This document shows, piece after piece, positions 44,582 to 52,629 of a DNA stretch of 64,000 bases. Origin of the DNA: CAWDZK01 sp963726615 (lineage in GTDB: Bacteria; Actinomycetota; Actinomycetes; JACCUZ01); the NCBI GenBank assembly GCA_963726615.1, contig CAVSCX010000003.1, forward strand, positions 434,001 through 498,000, given 5' to 3'. Under the pieces are notes generated by a model that did not search any database, had not been told where the DNA came from, and saw nothing but the letters and a program-made list of their open reading frames with translations. The translations under genes and the position numbers were made by a program. Numbering within the stretch: position 1 is the first letter of the stretch; each line of letters opens with the position of its first letter.

Positions 44582-44612
44582 CGGTTCTCGCTCCGGTCGT
44601 CGGGTTCGGGGG

Positions 44613-45779
44613 TCAGGCGCCCCAGCCGGCCTGCTGGCCGCCGGTGCGATCGGTACGGATCCGCTCGAAGTAGCCGGAGCGGTGGTAGGCGGCGACGGGG
44701 TCGGGGTCGATCCCCTGCTCCTCCCGCAGCTCGGCCAGCAGCGGCCGGACGTCGGTGGCGAAGGCGTCCATCACCACGGCGTTGGCGGCCAGCACGTCGC
44801 CGGCGTCCTGTGCCGTGGTGAGGGCGTCGGCGTCGACGAGCAGCGCCTTGGCCGTCGCCTCCTGCACGTTCATCACCGAGCGGATGATCGCCGGGATCTT
44901 GGCCTCGATGTTGTGGCACTGGTCGAGCATGAAAGTGATGCCCGCGGCCGGGTCGAGGCCGCCGCCGAGGACGATCTCGTGCATGAGCCGGAACAGCTGG
45001 AACGGGTCGGCCGCGCCGACCATGAGGTCGTCGTCGGCGTAGAACCTGGAGTTGAAGTCGAAGGCGCCGAGCTTGCCCGCCCGCAGCAGGAACATCACGA
45101 TGAACTCGATGTTGGTGCCGGGGGCATGGTGGCCGGTGTCGATGACCACCTGGGCGCGCGGGCCCAGCTCCAGGCAGTGCGCGTAGGACGTGCCCCAGTC
45201 CGGGACGTCGGTGGCGTAGAAGGCCGGCTCGAACAGCTTGTACTCGAGCAGCATGCGCTGGTCGCCCGTGAGCCTGTCGTACACCTCGCGCAGCGCCTCG
45301 GCCAGTCGGTCCTGGCGCTGGCGGAGGTTGTCCTGGCCGGGATAGTTCGTGCCGTCGGAGAACCACAGCTTGAGGTCTCGCGACCCGGTGCGGTCCATGA
45401 TGTCGATGCACTCGAGCAGGTGGTCGGTCGCCTTGCGGCGCACCCCGGCGTCGGGGTTCGTCACGCTGCCGAGCTTGTAGTCCTCGTCCTGGAAGACGTT
45501 GGAGTTGACCGTGCCAAGCGTGACGCCCTGCTGCTTCGCGTAGTCCGCTAGCTCGCCGAACTCGTCGACCCGGTCCCAGGGGATGTGCAGCGCCACCGTC
45601 GGGGCGACCCCGGTGAAGCGGTGCACGGTCGCCGCGTCGTCGACCTTCTCCTCCGGCGTGCGCGGCACGCCCTCCTGCGGGAACACCTTGAAGCGGGTCC
45701 CCGAGTTCCCGTAGCCCCAGGACGGTGTCTCGATCGCCTGCTGGCGGAGAGCGGCCTTGACGGCCTGCACGTCGGTCAT
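44613..45779 (-). CDS. rhaI: L-rhamnose isomerase
   Basis: 388 residues of the RhaI type found in actinobacteria and rhizobia, distinct in sequence from E. coli RhaA. Conserved segments include PSWGYGNSGTRFKVF, LHIPWDR, NSNVFQDEDYKLGS, the KLWFSDGTNYPGQDN metal region, YKLFEPAFYATDV, VVIDTGHHAPGTNIEFIV, and FDFNSRFYADDDLMVG. It converts L-rhamnose to L-rhamnulose with a divalent metal. ATG has a GAGAGG ribosome-binding site. It lies 43 bp downstream of the permease genes in the same unit. Confidence 0.95.
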   Translation of the reverse strand: MTDVQAVKAALRQQAIETPSWGYGNSGTRFKVFPQEGVPRTPEEKVDDAATVHRFTGVAPTVALHIPWDRVDEFGELADYAKQQGVTLGTVNSNVFQDEDYKLGSVTNPDAGVRRKATDHLLECIDIMDRTGSRDLKLWFSDGTNYPGQDNLRQRQDRLAEALREVYDRLTGDQRMLLEYKLFEPAFYATDVPDWGTSYAHCLELGPRAQVVIDTGHHAPGTNIEFIVMFLLRAGKLGAFDFNSRFYADDDLMVGAADPFQLFRLMHEIVLGGGLDPAAGITFMLDQCHNIEAKIPAIIRSVMNVQEATAKALLVDADALTTAQDAGDVLAANAVVMDAFATDVRPLLAELREEQGIDPDPVAAYHRSGYFERIRTDRTGGQQAGWGA

Positions 45780-45822
45780 GCTGCACCTCTCGGGTCGTGC
45801 CGGTGGACGATGGGCGCGTTGG

Positions 45823-46917
45823 TCATCCGGCACCCCGGCCGCGGCGCACGCTGTACGCGTTGAGCAGCGCCGAGAGCACGAGCAGCGCGCCGAGCGCGAA
45901 GAGCTGGAACTGGCTGCCGTCCGAGCCCTCGAACGCGAGCAGGATGCCGGCGTTGAGCCAGACGACGAGGAGGGCGGCGACGACCACTCCGGCGACCCGG
46001 CCGATGCCGCCCGAGATGGCGACCCCGCCGAGCACCGCGATGGTGATCGCAGGCAGGGCCATGCCGCTTCCGACACTGCCGGCGTCCGGCCGGGCCGACG
46101 CGAACTGGGCGACGGTGACCACGGCGACCACCGCGGAGAGCACTCCGGACGTGACGTAGGCGAGGAACCGGGTCCTCCGCACCGGGATGTTCGCGAAGCG
46201 GGCCGCCACGTCGTTCGTGCCGATCGCGTAGAGCCGGCGACCGTACGACGACCGGTTCACTACCAGCCACACGACGACCGTCACTGGCAGCAGGAAGGTG
46301 AGCACCTGCAGCGGCAGGTCGGGAGCGACGTCGCCGAGCAGCGGCAGGCTGACGCTCTGGGTGAGCGAGTGGGCGTCCTGGATCGGCGTGGTCGAGATCG
46401 GCGCGTTGTTGTGGCTGACGAGGGCGATCGCGCCGAACGCGTAGAAGGTGGCAAGGGTGGCGATGAGCGCCGGGAAGCCCAGGTACGCGATGAGCACGCC
46501 GTTGAGGGCACCGAGGGCCGCCCCGACCAGCAGGGTCACGACGAGGGCGGGCAGGATCGGCCAGCCCCAGAGCCCGACCATCGCCCCGAACGCCATCCCG
46601 GAGAGGCTCACGATCGAGCCCACCGACAGGTCGATGCCACCGCGGCCGGAGACGATGACCACCAGCTCGGCGAGGGCGAGCAGGCACAGCGGTACCAGCG
46701 TCTCGAGTGCCGACGCGAGGTAGTCGACGTCGTACGGCGCGACGAGGTAGCCCTGGTTCCCGAGGAACCAGAACCACACGACGACAGCGACCAGGAGCAC
46801 CGACAGCAGGGCCACCCGCTCGGCGAGGACCATGTCTGCGGCGCGTCGCCACCAAGCGGGCCGCGAGTCCACGGCGGCCGGCGGCGCCGCCGGCCGCTCG
46901 GGTGCCTGCGTGCTCAT
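45823..46917 (-). CDS. rhaQ: Rhamnose ABC transporter permease RhaQ
   Basis: 364 residues of the BPD_transp_2 (ribose/rhamnose type) family with about ten membrane segments. The EAA-like region SGRGGIDLSVGSIVSLSGMA and the GTNDVAARFANIPVRRTRF loop that contacts the ATPase are present. The N-terminal 30 residues are hydrophilic and Pro/Ala-rich. ATG overlaps the stop of the previous permease gene (ATGA). With RhaP it forms the membrane channel for L-rhamnose uptake. The symbol follows the Rhizobium rhaSTPQ naming, by order. Confidence 0.88.
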   Translation of the reverse strand: MSTQAPERPAAPPAAVDSRPAWWRRAADMVLAERVALLSVLLVAVVVWFWFLGNQGYLVAPYDVDYLASALETLVPLCLLALAELVVIVSGRGGIDLSVGSIVSLSGMAFGAMVGLWGWPILPALVVTLLVGAALGALNGVLIAYLGFPALIATLATFYAFGAIALVSHNNAPISTTPIQDAHSLTQSVSLPLLGDVAPDLPLQVLTFLLPVTVVVWLVVNRSSYGRRLYAIGTNDVAARFANIPVRRTRFLAYVTSGVLSAVVAVVTVAQFASARPDAGSVGSGMALPAITIAVLGGVAISGGIGRVAGVVVAALLVVWLNAGILLAFEGSDGSQFQLFALGALLVLSALLNAYSVRRGRGAG

Positions 46918-47909
46918 GCTGCCCTCCTGCGCCGTTCGCGGACGATGTCGACACCGACCGCGACGACGATCGCCACGCCGATGAACAGCTCGGTCAGCTC
47001 GCTGCGCCAGCCGAGCAGCGTGATCGCGCTGGTCACGGTCCCGACCAGCAGGGCGCCGAGCAGGGTGCCGAGGACCGTTCCGCGGCCGCCGAGGATGCTG
47101 GTCCCCCCGATCACCACGGCGGCGATCACCTGGAGCTCGAGCCCGGCGCCGGCGTTCTGCTGGACCAGGCCCCCGCTGCCGATCAGCACACAGCCGGCGA
47201 GGCCGACGAACAGCCCGGTCAGCCCGTACGCCGCCAGCAGCCGCCTGCGGACCTGGATGCCGGCCAGGCGCGCCGCCGCCGGGTCGTTGCCGAGGGCGTA
47301 CCAGTGCCTGCCGGTGGCCCAGTAGCGCATGTAGGCCCACATGAGGGCCGCCAGGACCATGGTCAGCCACCACGCGTTGGGCACGCCGGCGGTCTCCCCG
47401 CCGCCGCCACCGCCGATGCTCTTGAAGGTGTCCGGGACCCCGGTGACCTGCTTGTTCTCGAACAGCCGCAGGGCGAGGAAGCGGAAGAGGTTGAGCGTCC
47501 CGAACGTGGCGATGATCGGGTGGATGCCGCCGAACGCGATGAGCACCCCGTTGAACAGCCCCAGCGCGAGCCCGACGGCGAGGGCGACGAGCACTGCCTC
47601 CGGAAGCGGGGCGCCGCTGTCGCGGATCAGCTTCGAGACCACGACCATGACCACGGCGGCGCTGCTGCCCACCGACACATCGATGCCACCGGTGACGATG
47701 ACAGCGCTCATCCCGATCCCGACCAGCGCGACGGGGGCGACCGCGTAGAGCAGGTTGCTCAGGTTGCTCGACGTCAGGAACGTGTCGGTGCCGAGCGACA
47801 GCGCCAGCCAGAGCACGGCGACCACGGCCACCAGGGCGAGCTCCTGCCCCTCGATCGCCCGGGCGACGGGACGCCGGCGCACCGTTGCGCGGTCGGTGAT
47901 GACAGCCAT
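46914..47909 (-). CDS. rhaP: Rhamnose ABC transporter permease RhaP
   Basis: 331 residues, BPD_transp_2 family. VIVTGGIDVSVGSSAAVVMV is the conserved segment and GNDPAAARLAGIQVRRRLL the cytoplasmic coupling loop. A Gly-rich stretch (SIGGGGGGETAG) lies in an external loop. GLVQQNAGAGLELQVIAAVV and the GGTSILGGRGTVLGTLLGAL segment are typical of sugar permeases of this type. ATG overlaps the stop of the ATPase gene by one base (TGATG). Partner of RhaQ in L-rhamnose import. Confidence 0.88.
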   Translation of the reverse strand: MAVITDRATVRRRPVARAIEGQELALVAVVAVLWLALSLGTDTFLTSSNLSNLLYAVAPVALVGIGMSAVIVTGGIDVSVGSSAAVVMVVVSKLIRDSGAPLPEAVLVALAVGLALGLFNGVLIAFGGIHPIIATFGTLNLFRFLALRLFENKQVTGVPDTFKSIGGGGGGETAGVPNAWWLTMVLAALMWAYMRYWATGRHWYALGNDPAAARLAGIQVRRRLLAAYGLTGLFVGLAGCVLIGSGGLVQQNAGAGLELQVIAAVVIGGTSILGGRGTVLGTLLGALLVGTVTSAITLLGWRSELTELFIGVAIVVAVGVDIVRERRRRAA

Positions 47910-49510
47910 CAGCTGCTCCCCTCCGTGGACGGGTCCGGTTGGCTGTTCTCGGAGACGTCCGCGGCGTCGTGAGCACCCGGGTCACCGGCAGCCGCGGCGA
48001 GAAGGTCTGCGGCCCGGGCCCCGCGGGGCAGCTCGGTCACCACCCGGCCGCCACGCACGACGAGCACGCGGTCGGCGAGCTGCTGCACCTCGGGCAGGTC
48101 GGCGGACACGACGACGACTGCTCCGCCCGCGTCGGCGAGCTCGAAGATGATGCGGTGGATCTCGTCCTTGGCGCCCACGTCGACGCCCTGCGTCGGCTCC
48201 TCGAGCAGCATGATCTGGGGCCGTTCGACGAGCTGGCGGGCGAGCACGACCTTCTGCTGGTTGCCGCCCGAGAGGTTGTCGACGCGGGTCGACGGCCCGG
48301 GCGCCTTGATCCGGATGCGGGAGATGAAGTCGCCGGCGATCTCGCGCTCACGCCCACGGTCGACCCACACGCCCCAACGGCTGAGCAGGCCCAGGTGGCC
48401 ACTGGAGATGTTGAAGGCGATGCTCTTGCTTCCGAAGACTCCCTGGACCTTGCGGTTGGCGGGCAGCATCGAGATGCCGTGCCGCACGGCGTCGGCGGGC
48501 GAGTCGAGGCGCGCCTCGCTCCCCGCGATGCGGACCACGCCGGAGGCCGCCGGGTCGATGCCGAACAGGGACCTGACCACGTCGTTGGCGCCCGAGCCGA
48601 TCAGGCCGTAAAGCGCCAGGATCTCCCCCGGCCGGACGCTGAACCCGACGTCCTCGAACTTCGGCGGGCGTGAGAGGCCCGAGACCTCGAGCACCGGCTC
48701 GCCCGCCGGGACGGCGCGCTCGGAGGTGCCGCTCGTGAGGGCATGGCCGACCATCAGCTCGGCCACCTCCCGCACGCTGAGCTCGGCGGTGGGGCGGCTC
48801 GCGACGACCGCGCCGTCGCGCAGCACGGTGACGCGATCGGTGATCTGCGCCAGCTCGTCCAGCCGATGGCTGATGTAGATCACCGCGACGCCGGCGGAGC
48901 GCAACGCCCGGACAGCGGTGAACAGCGTGTCGATCTCGCGGTCGGTGAGGATCGCCGACGGCTCGTCGAGGATCAGGATCCGCGCGTCGTGCGACAGGGC
49001 TTTGGCGATGCTGACCAGCTGCTGCTCGGCCACCGGCATGTCGGCGACCCGGACGTCGGCCAACGCGCGGTCCAGGCCGATCTGCTCGAGCAGGTCGAGC
49101 ACGCGCGCACGCTGGGCGCCGCGGTCCACGACGCCGGCCCGGCGCAGCTCGCGACCGATGAAGACGTTCTCGGCGACAGTCAGCTCCCCGAAGAGCTGCG
49201 GCTCCTGGTAGACCGTCGCGATCCCCGCGCCCAGCGCGGAGGTGGTGCTGCCGGCGGGCAGGCGCTCGCCGTCGATCTCGATGGTCCCCCGGTCGGCGCT
49301 CTCGGCGCCGGACACGATCTTGATCAGGGTCGACTTCCCTGCGCCGTTCTCGCCGACGATCGCGTGCACCTCGCCGGCCCGCAGCTCCAGGTCGACCCCT
49401 CGCAGGGCGTGCACACCGCCGTACCGCTTCTCGACCCCCGTGAGACGCAGGATCGTCGGGTGCTCGCCGACCTGCTGCTCGCTCGCCCCCTCGGGCACCT
49501 TCGTCGTCAT
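47909..49510 (-). CDS. rhaT: Rhamnose ABC transporter ATP-binding protein RhaT
   Basis: 533 residues with two ABC domains in one chain, as usual for ribose/rhamnose-type importers. The first domain has a full Walker A (GENGAGKST), Walker B (ILILDEPSAIL) and a weak signature (MPVAEQQLVSIA). The second has a degenerate Walker A (YGLIGSGANDVV) but a good signature LSGGNQQKV and EEPTQGVD. So only one site is likely to hydrolyse ATP, which is normal in this family. ATG has GGAGGAG upstream. Energises L-rhamnose uptake with RhaP, RhaQ and RhaS. Confidence 0.92.
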   Translation of the reverse strand: MTTKVPEGASEQQVGEHPTILRLTGVEKRYGGVHALRGVDLELRAGEVHAIVGENGAGKSTLIKIVSGAESADRGTIEIDGERLPAGSTTSALGAGIATVYQEPQLFGELTVAENVFIGRELRRAGVVDRGAQRARVLDLLEQIGLDRALADVRVADMPVAEQQLVSIAKALSHDARILILDEPSAILTDREIDTLFTAVRALRSAGVAVIYISHRLDELAQITDRVTVLRDGAVVASRPTAELSVREVAELMVGHALTSGTSERAVPAGEPVLEVSGLSRPPKFEDVGFSVRPGEILALYGLIGSGANDVVRSLFGIDPAASGVVRIAGSEARLDSPADAVRHGISMLPANRKVQGVFGSKSIAFNISSGHLGLLSRWGVWVDRGREREIAGDFISRIRIKAPGPSTRVDNLSGGNQQKVVLARQLVERPQIMLLEEPTQGVDVGAKDEIHRIIFELADAGGAVVVVSADLPEVQQLADRVLVVRGGRVVTELPRGARAADLLAAAAGDPGAHDAADVSENSQPDPSTEGSS

Positions 49511-49589
49511 CGTCGGGGCTCCTCCGGCCGGGGTCGGACCGCCGCCGTGGCGGCGGCCCGACCTCCCGTCATCGTGGGCTGGACCTCGG

Positions 49590-50627
49590 TCAGTAGTTGA
49601 ACTGGTCGACGTTGTCCTTGGTGATCCGCAGCGCCGGGCCCAGCAGCAGCATCTTCTGGCCCTCGTCGTAGGTGACGTCGGGGATCTCGGCCTTGAGCTT
49701 GTCGTCCGGCTCGAGCGAGCCGTCGGTGGCGAGCTGGTTGCCGGCCCACGCGGTGAGGTAGCCGAGCTTCTCGACGTCCCACAGGATGGCGGCGCTGGAC
49801 GAGCCGTCCGTGAGGTAGGGCTTCATCGCCTGGGGCGTACCGAGACCGACGGTGAAGACCTTGCCGATCTTGTCCGACTCGCGGACGGCCTTGGCGACGC
49901 CGGGAGCTGACGAGGTGCACTCGCCGACCAGACCCGTCAGCTCGGGGTGCGCGTTCATGAGGTTCTTGGCCATCGACACGGCCTTCGCCTCGTCCTCACC
50001 GGCGTACACGATGTCGACGATCTTCATGTCCGGGTACTTGCTGGCGGTGTACTCCTTCTGGACGTCGATCCAGGAGTTGAGGTTGGCCGCCGTCTGGCCG
50101 CACGAGACGATCGCGTAGGAGCCCTTGCTCCCCATCTGCTCCGCCAGCGCGTCCGTGATCCCCTCGCCGATCCCCTGCGCGGTGGCCTGGTTGACGAAGA
50201 CCTCGCGCGGCGAGTTCGGCGCATCGGTGTCGGACGTCGCGACGTGGATGCCCTTGTCCTTGGCGTCGGTCAGCACCGGCGCCATCGAGTCGGGGTCGTT
50301 GGGCGCGACGAACAGCGCGCTGACCTTCTGCTGGATCAGGGACTTGACGATGTCGGTCTGGGCACCCGGGTCGGCCGTCGTGGATCCCTTGTAGATCCAG
50401 GTGATCCCCAGATCGGTGGCCGCCTTCTGGCCGCCGGTGTTCATGGCCTCGAAGTAGGGGATGCCCTGCAGCTTGGGTACGAACGCGACACTGACCTTCG
50501 CCTTCGAGTCGCTCCCGCTGCCGGAGCCGGTCGAGGTGGTGTCGTCCTTCTTGCTGCACCCGGTGAGCGCGAGCGCGCCGGCGAGACCGACAGCCAGGAC
50601 GGCGGTCGCCTTCCTCGGAGCCTTCAT
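49590..50627 (-). CDS. rhaS: Rhamnose ABC transporter substrate-binding lipoprotein RhaS
   Basis: 345 residues. The signal peptide ends in a lipobox LALTGC (Cys24 lipidated), followed by a Ser/Gly-rich tether SKKDDTTSTGSGSGSDS. The mature part is a Peripla_BP_4 sugar-binding fold: VAFVPKLQGIPYFEAMNTGG, APNDPDSMAPVL, VATSDTDAPNSPREVFVN and YDEGQKMLLLGPALRI, close to rhizobial RhaS. It captures L-rhamnose outside the membrane for the importer. First gene of the nine-gene rhamnose unit; AAGGAAG precedes the ATG, and the promoter and LacI operators lie upstream. Confidence 0.93.
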   Translation of the reverse strand: MKAPRKATAVLAVGLAGALALTGCSKKDDTTSTGSGSGSDSKAKVSVAFVPKLQGIPYFEAMNTGGQKAATDLGITWIYKGSTTADPGAQTDIVKSLIQQKVSALFVAPNDPDSMAPVLTDAKDKGIHVATSDTDAPNSPREVFVNQATAQGIGEGITDALAEQMGSKGSYAIVSCGQTAANLNSWIDVQKEYTASKYPDMKIVDIVYAGEDEAKAVSMAKNLMNAHPELTGLVGECTSSAPGVAKAVRESDKIGKVFTVGLGTPQAMKPYLTDGSSSAAILWDVEKLGYLTAWAGNQLATDGSLEPDDKLKAEIPDVTYDEGQKMLLLGPALRITKDNVDQFNY

Positions 50628-50687
50628 TCGACTTCCTTTCCCTCTGCTGCAGCGCGACGGCCGCGCGGGTGGGGACGGTGGGGTGGC

Positions 50688-50699
50688 TGAATCGTTCCA
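50688..50699. promoter_or_regulatory. LacI-type operator near the rhaS transcription start
   Basis: TGAATCGTTCCA is a partial match (four of six paired positions) to the LacI-family palindrome with central CG. It lies about 10-20 bases downstream of the predicted start of rhaS transcription, a blocking position. Confidence 0.45.
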
Positions 50700-50714
50700 A
50701 CCGGTGTGACGGCT

Positions 50715-50743
50715 AAGTTAGGAGTGCGTGAACGCCGCGTCAA
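50715..50743 (-). promoter_or_regulatory. Promoter of the rhamnose unit
   Basis: On the minus strand TTGACG (50743-50738) is followed by exactly 17 bases and TAACTT (50720-50715). Transcription should start near 50708, leaving about an 80-base leader before rhaS. The same -10 box with the same spacing is found before glpF. Confidence 0.7.
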
Positions 50744-50761
50744 GAGGTTCGGCGCATAATC

Positions 50762-50790
50762 TTGACACGTTTCAGTCCGATGGGCATGGT
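50762..50790 (+). promoter_or_regulatory. Promoter of the lacI-lutABC unit
   Basis: TTGACA (50762-50767), 17 bases, then CATGGT (50785-50790). The GTG of the regulator is at 50817, with an AAGGGAGAA ribosome-binding site. The -35 box overlaps the operator, which suggests self-regulation. Confidence 0.5.
50763..50774. promoter_or_regulatory. LacI-type operator overlapping the regulator promoter
   Basis: TGACACGTTTCA differs from the perfect palindrome TGAAACGTTTCA at one base. It overlaps the TTGACA -35 box (50762-50767) of the lacI gene and lies upstream of the divergent rhaS promoter. Its centre is 75 bases from that of the site at 50688, so one regulator could bind both and loop the DNA. 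Confidence 0.6.
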
Positions 50791-50816
50791 TCAGTCACCG
50801 AACCAAGGGAGAACAC

Positions 50817-51878
50817 GTGCCAGCCGGGATCAAGGACGTCGCCGCCGCGGCAGGCGTCTCGGTCGGCACGGTGTCCAACGTCCTCAACCGGCCCGACCTG
50901 GTCGCCTCTGCCACCCGGGACCGGGTCCAGTCCGCGATCGACCGGTTGGGCTTCGTGCGCAACGAGTCGGCCCGCCAGCTGCGGGCGGGCCGCAGTCGCT
51001 CGATCGGCCTGGTTGTCCTGGACGTGGCCAACCCGTTCTTCACCGACGTCGCCCACGGCGTCGAGCAGGTCGCCGACGGCAACGCGACGATCGTGATGCT
51101 CTGCAACACCGGCGAGAGCCCGGACCGCGAAAGACGCCACCTGGAGATGCTGGAGCAGCAGCGCGTGCTCGGCGTGCTCATCACGCCGGTCGACGCGCGC
51201 AACCCACAGATCGACGCCATGATCGGACGTGGCACCCCCGTCGTCCTGGTGGACCGCCTCGCGCCCCGTCGCAACCAGTGCTCCGTCGGCGTCGACGACG
51301 TGCTGGGTGGCCGGCTCGCGACACGCCACCTGGTCGACCAGGGACACCGCCGGATCGCCTTCGTGGGCGGCCCCTTCACCATCCCGCAGGTGAGCGAGCG
51401 GCACCAGGGCGCGGTCAGCGCCCTGGTGGGGACCCCGGCCGAGATGCTGGTGCTCGAGAGCGCGAGCCTCACCGTGAGCGCCGGCCGACATGCGGGTGCC
51501 GAGCTCGCTGGGCTGCCGACGAGACGACGGCCGACCGCGGTCTTCTGCGCCAACGACCTGCTGGCCCTCGGTGTGCTGCAGGAGCTGGCGCGGCACGGGC
51601 TGCATGCACCGAAGGACGTCGCGGTGGTCGGCTACGACGACATCGACTACGTAGCGGCGGCGAGCGTGCCGCTCACCTCGGTCAGGCAACCTCGCGAGCT
51701 GCTCGGCCGCACGGCCGCCGAGCTGATCTTCGAGGAGGTGGAGCAGGGCAGCTCGCACAAGCACCGCCGCGTCGTCTTCGAGCCGGAGCTCGTGGTCCGC
51801 GAGTCGAGTGCGCGGCGCCGCCGGTCCCGCTCCGGCGGTCCGCGGCCAGCAGCGGCAGCACCGTCGGTGGTGGGCTGA
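50817..51878 (+). CDS. LacI family regulator, probable rhamnose repressor
   Basis: 353 residues. The helix-turn-helix is at 4-25 (IKDVAAAAGVSVGTVSNVL), followed by hinge residues SARQLRAGRSRSIGLVV, then a periplasmic-binding-protein-like effector domain (VANPFFTDVAHGVEQVA, LVDRLAPRRNQCSVGVDD, FCANDLLALGVLQELA, VVGYDDIDYVAAA). It is divergent from the rhamnose unit and followed after one base by lutABC. Control of both by rhamnose or a metabolite is inferred from position and operators. The Arg/Ser-rich C-terminal tail is longer than usual. Confidence 0.9.
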   Translation: MPAGIKDVAAAAGVSVGTVSNVLNRPDLVASATRDRVQSAIDRLGFVRNESARQLRAGRSRSIGLVVLDVANPFFTDVAHGVEQVADGNATIVMLCNTGESPDRERRHLEMLEQQRVLGVLITPVDARNPQIDAMIGRGTPVVLVDRLAPRRNQCSVGVDDVLGGRLATRHLVDQGHRRIAFVGGPFTIPQVSERHQGAVSALVGTPAEMLVLESASLTVSAGRHAGAELAGLPTRRRPTAVFCANDLLALGVLQELARHGLHAPKDVAVVGYDDIDYVAAASVPLTSVRQPRELLGRTAAELIFEEVEQGSSHKHRRVVFEPELVVRESSARRRRSRSGGPRPAAAAPSVVG

Positions 51879-51879
51879 G

Positions 51880-52629
51880 ATGCGCATCGCCCTGTTCGTG
51901 ACCTGCCTGGCCGACGGCCTCTTCCCGCGGGTCGGGCAGGCGACGGTCGCGCTCCTCGAGCGGCTGGGGCACGACGTGGTGTTCCCGGACCGGCAGACCT
52001 GCTGCGGGCAGATGCACACGAACACCGGCTACCAGCGCGAGGCGCTGCCGCTGGTCCGGCACCACGTCGACACCTTCGAGCCCTACGACGTCGTGGTCGC
52101 GCCGAGCGGCTCGTGCGTCGGGTCGGTGCGGCACCAGCACGCGATGGTGGCTCGACGGGCGGGTGACGACCGGCTGGCCGACCGGGCCGCGGTGGTCGCC
52201 GGGCGCACGTACGAGCTGTCGGAGCTGCTCGTCGACGTGCTGGGCCTCGAGGACGTCGGGGCGCACTTCCCGCACCGGGTGACCTACCACCCGACCTGTC
52301 ACTCGTTGCGGATGCTGCGCGTCGAGGACAAGCCGTTGCGGCTGCTGCGCGCCGTCCGTGGCATCGACCTGGTCGGGCTGCCCGAGGCGGACCAGTGCTG
52401 CGGCTTCGGCGGAACGTTCGCGATGAAGAACGCCGACACCTCCACCGCGATGCTGGCCGACAAGATGCGCCACGTCCTGGGCACGGGGGCCGAGGTCGTC
52501 TCGGCCGGCGACGCGTCCTGCCTCATGCACATCGGCGGTGGCCTGTCCCGGCTGCGCACCGGCACCCGCGCCCTGCATCTCGCCGAGGTCCTCGCGTCGA
52601 CCGAGCACTCCCCGGCCGTGCTCGCATGA
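51880..52629 (+). CDS. lutA: L-lactate oxidation protein LutA
   Basis: 249 residues. Two CCG-type Cys motifs define the family: TCCGQMHTNTG at about residue 46 and CCGFGGTFAMKN at about residue 180, with further conserved Cys in SGSCVGS and YHPTCHSLRML. LutA (LldE) is one of three subunits of the iron-sulfur L-lactate oxidation complex. ATG is one base after the stop of the LacI gene, so the two are cotranscribed. Its stop overlaps the start of lutB. Confidence 0.92.
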   Translation: MRIALFVTCLADGLFPRVGQATVALLERLGHDVVFPDRQTCCGQMHTNTGYQREALPLVRHHVDTFEPYDVVVAPSGSCVGSVRHQHAMVARRAGDDRLADRAAVVAGRTYELSELLVDVLGLEDVGAHFPHRVTYHPTCHSLRMLRVEDKPLRLLRAVRGIDLVGLPEADQCCGFGGTFAMKNADTSTAMLADKMRHVLGTGAEVVSAGDASCLMHIGGGLSRLRTGTRALHLAEVLASTEHSPAVLA

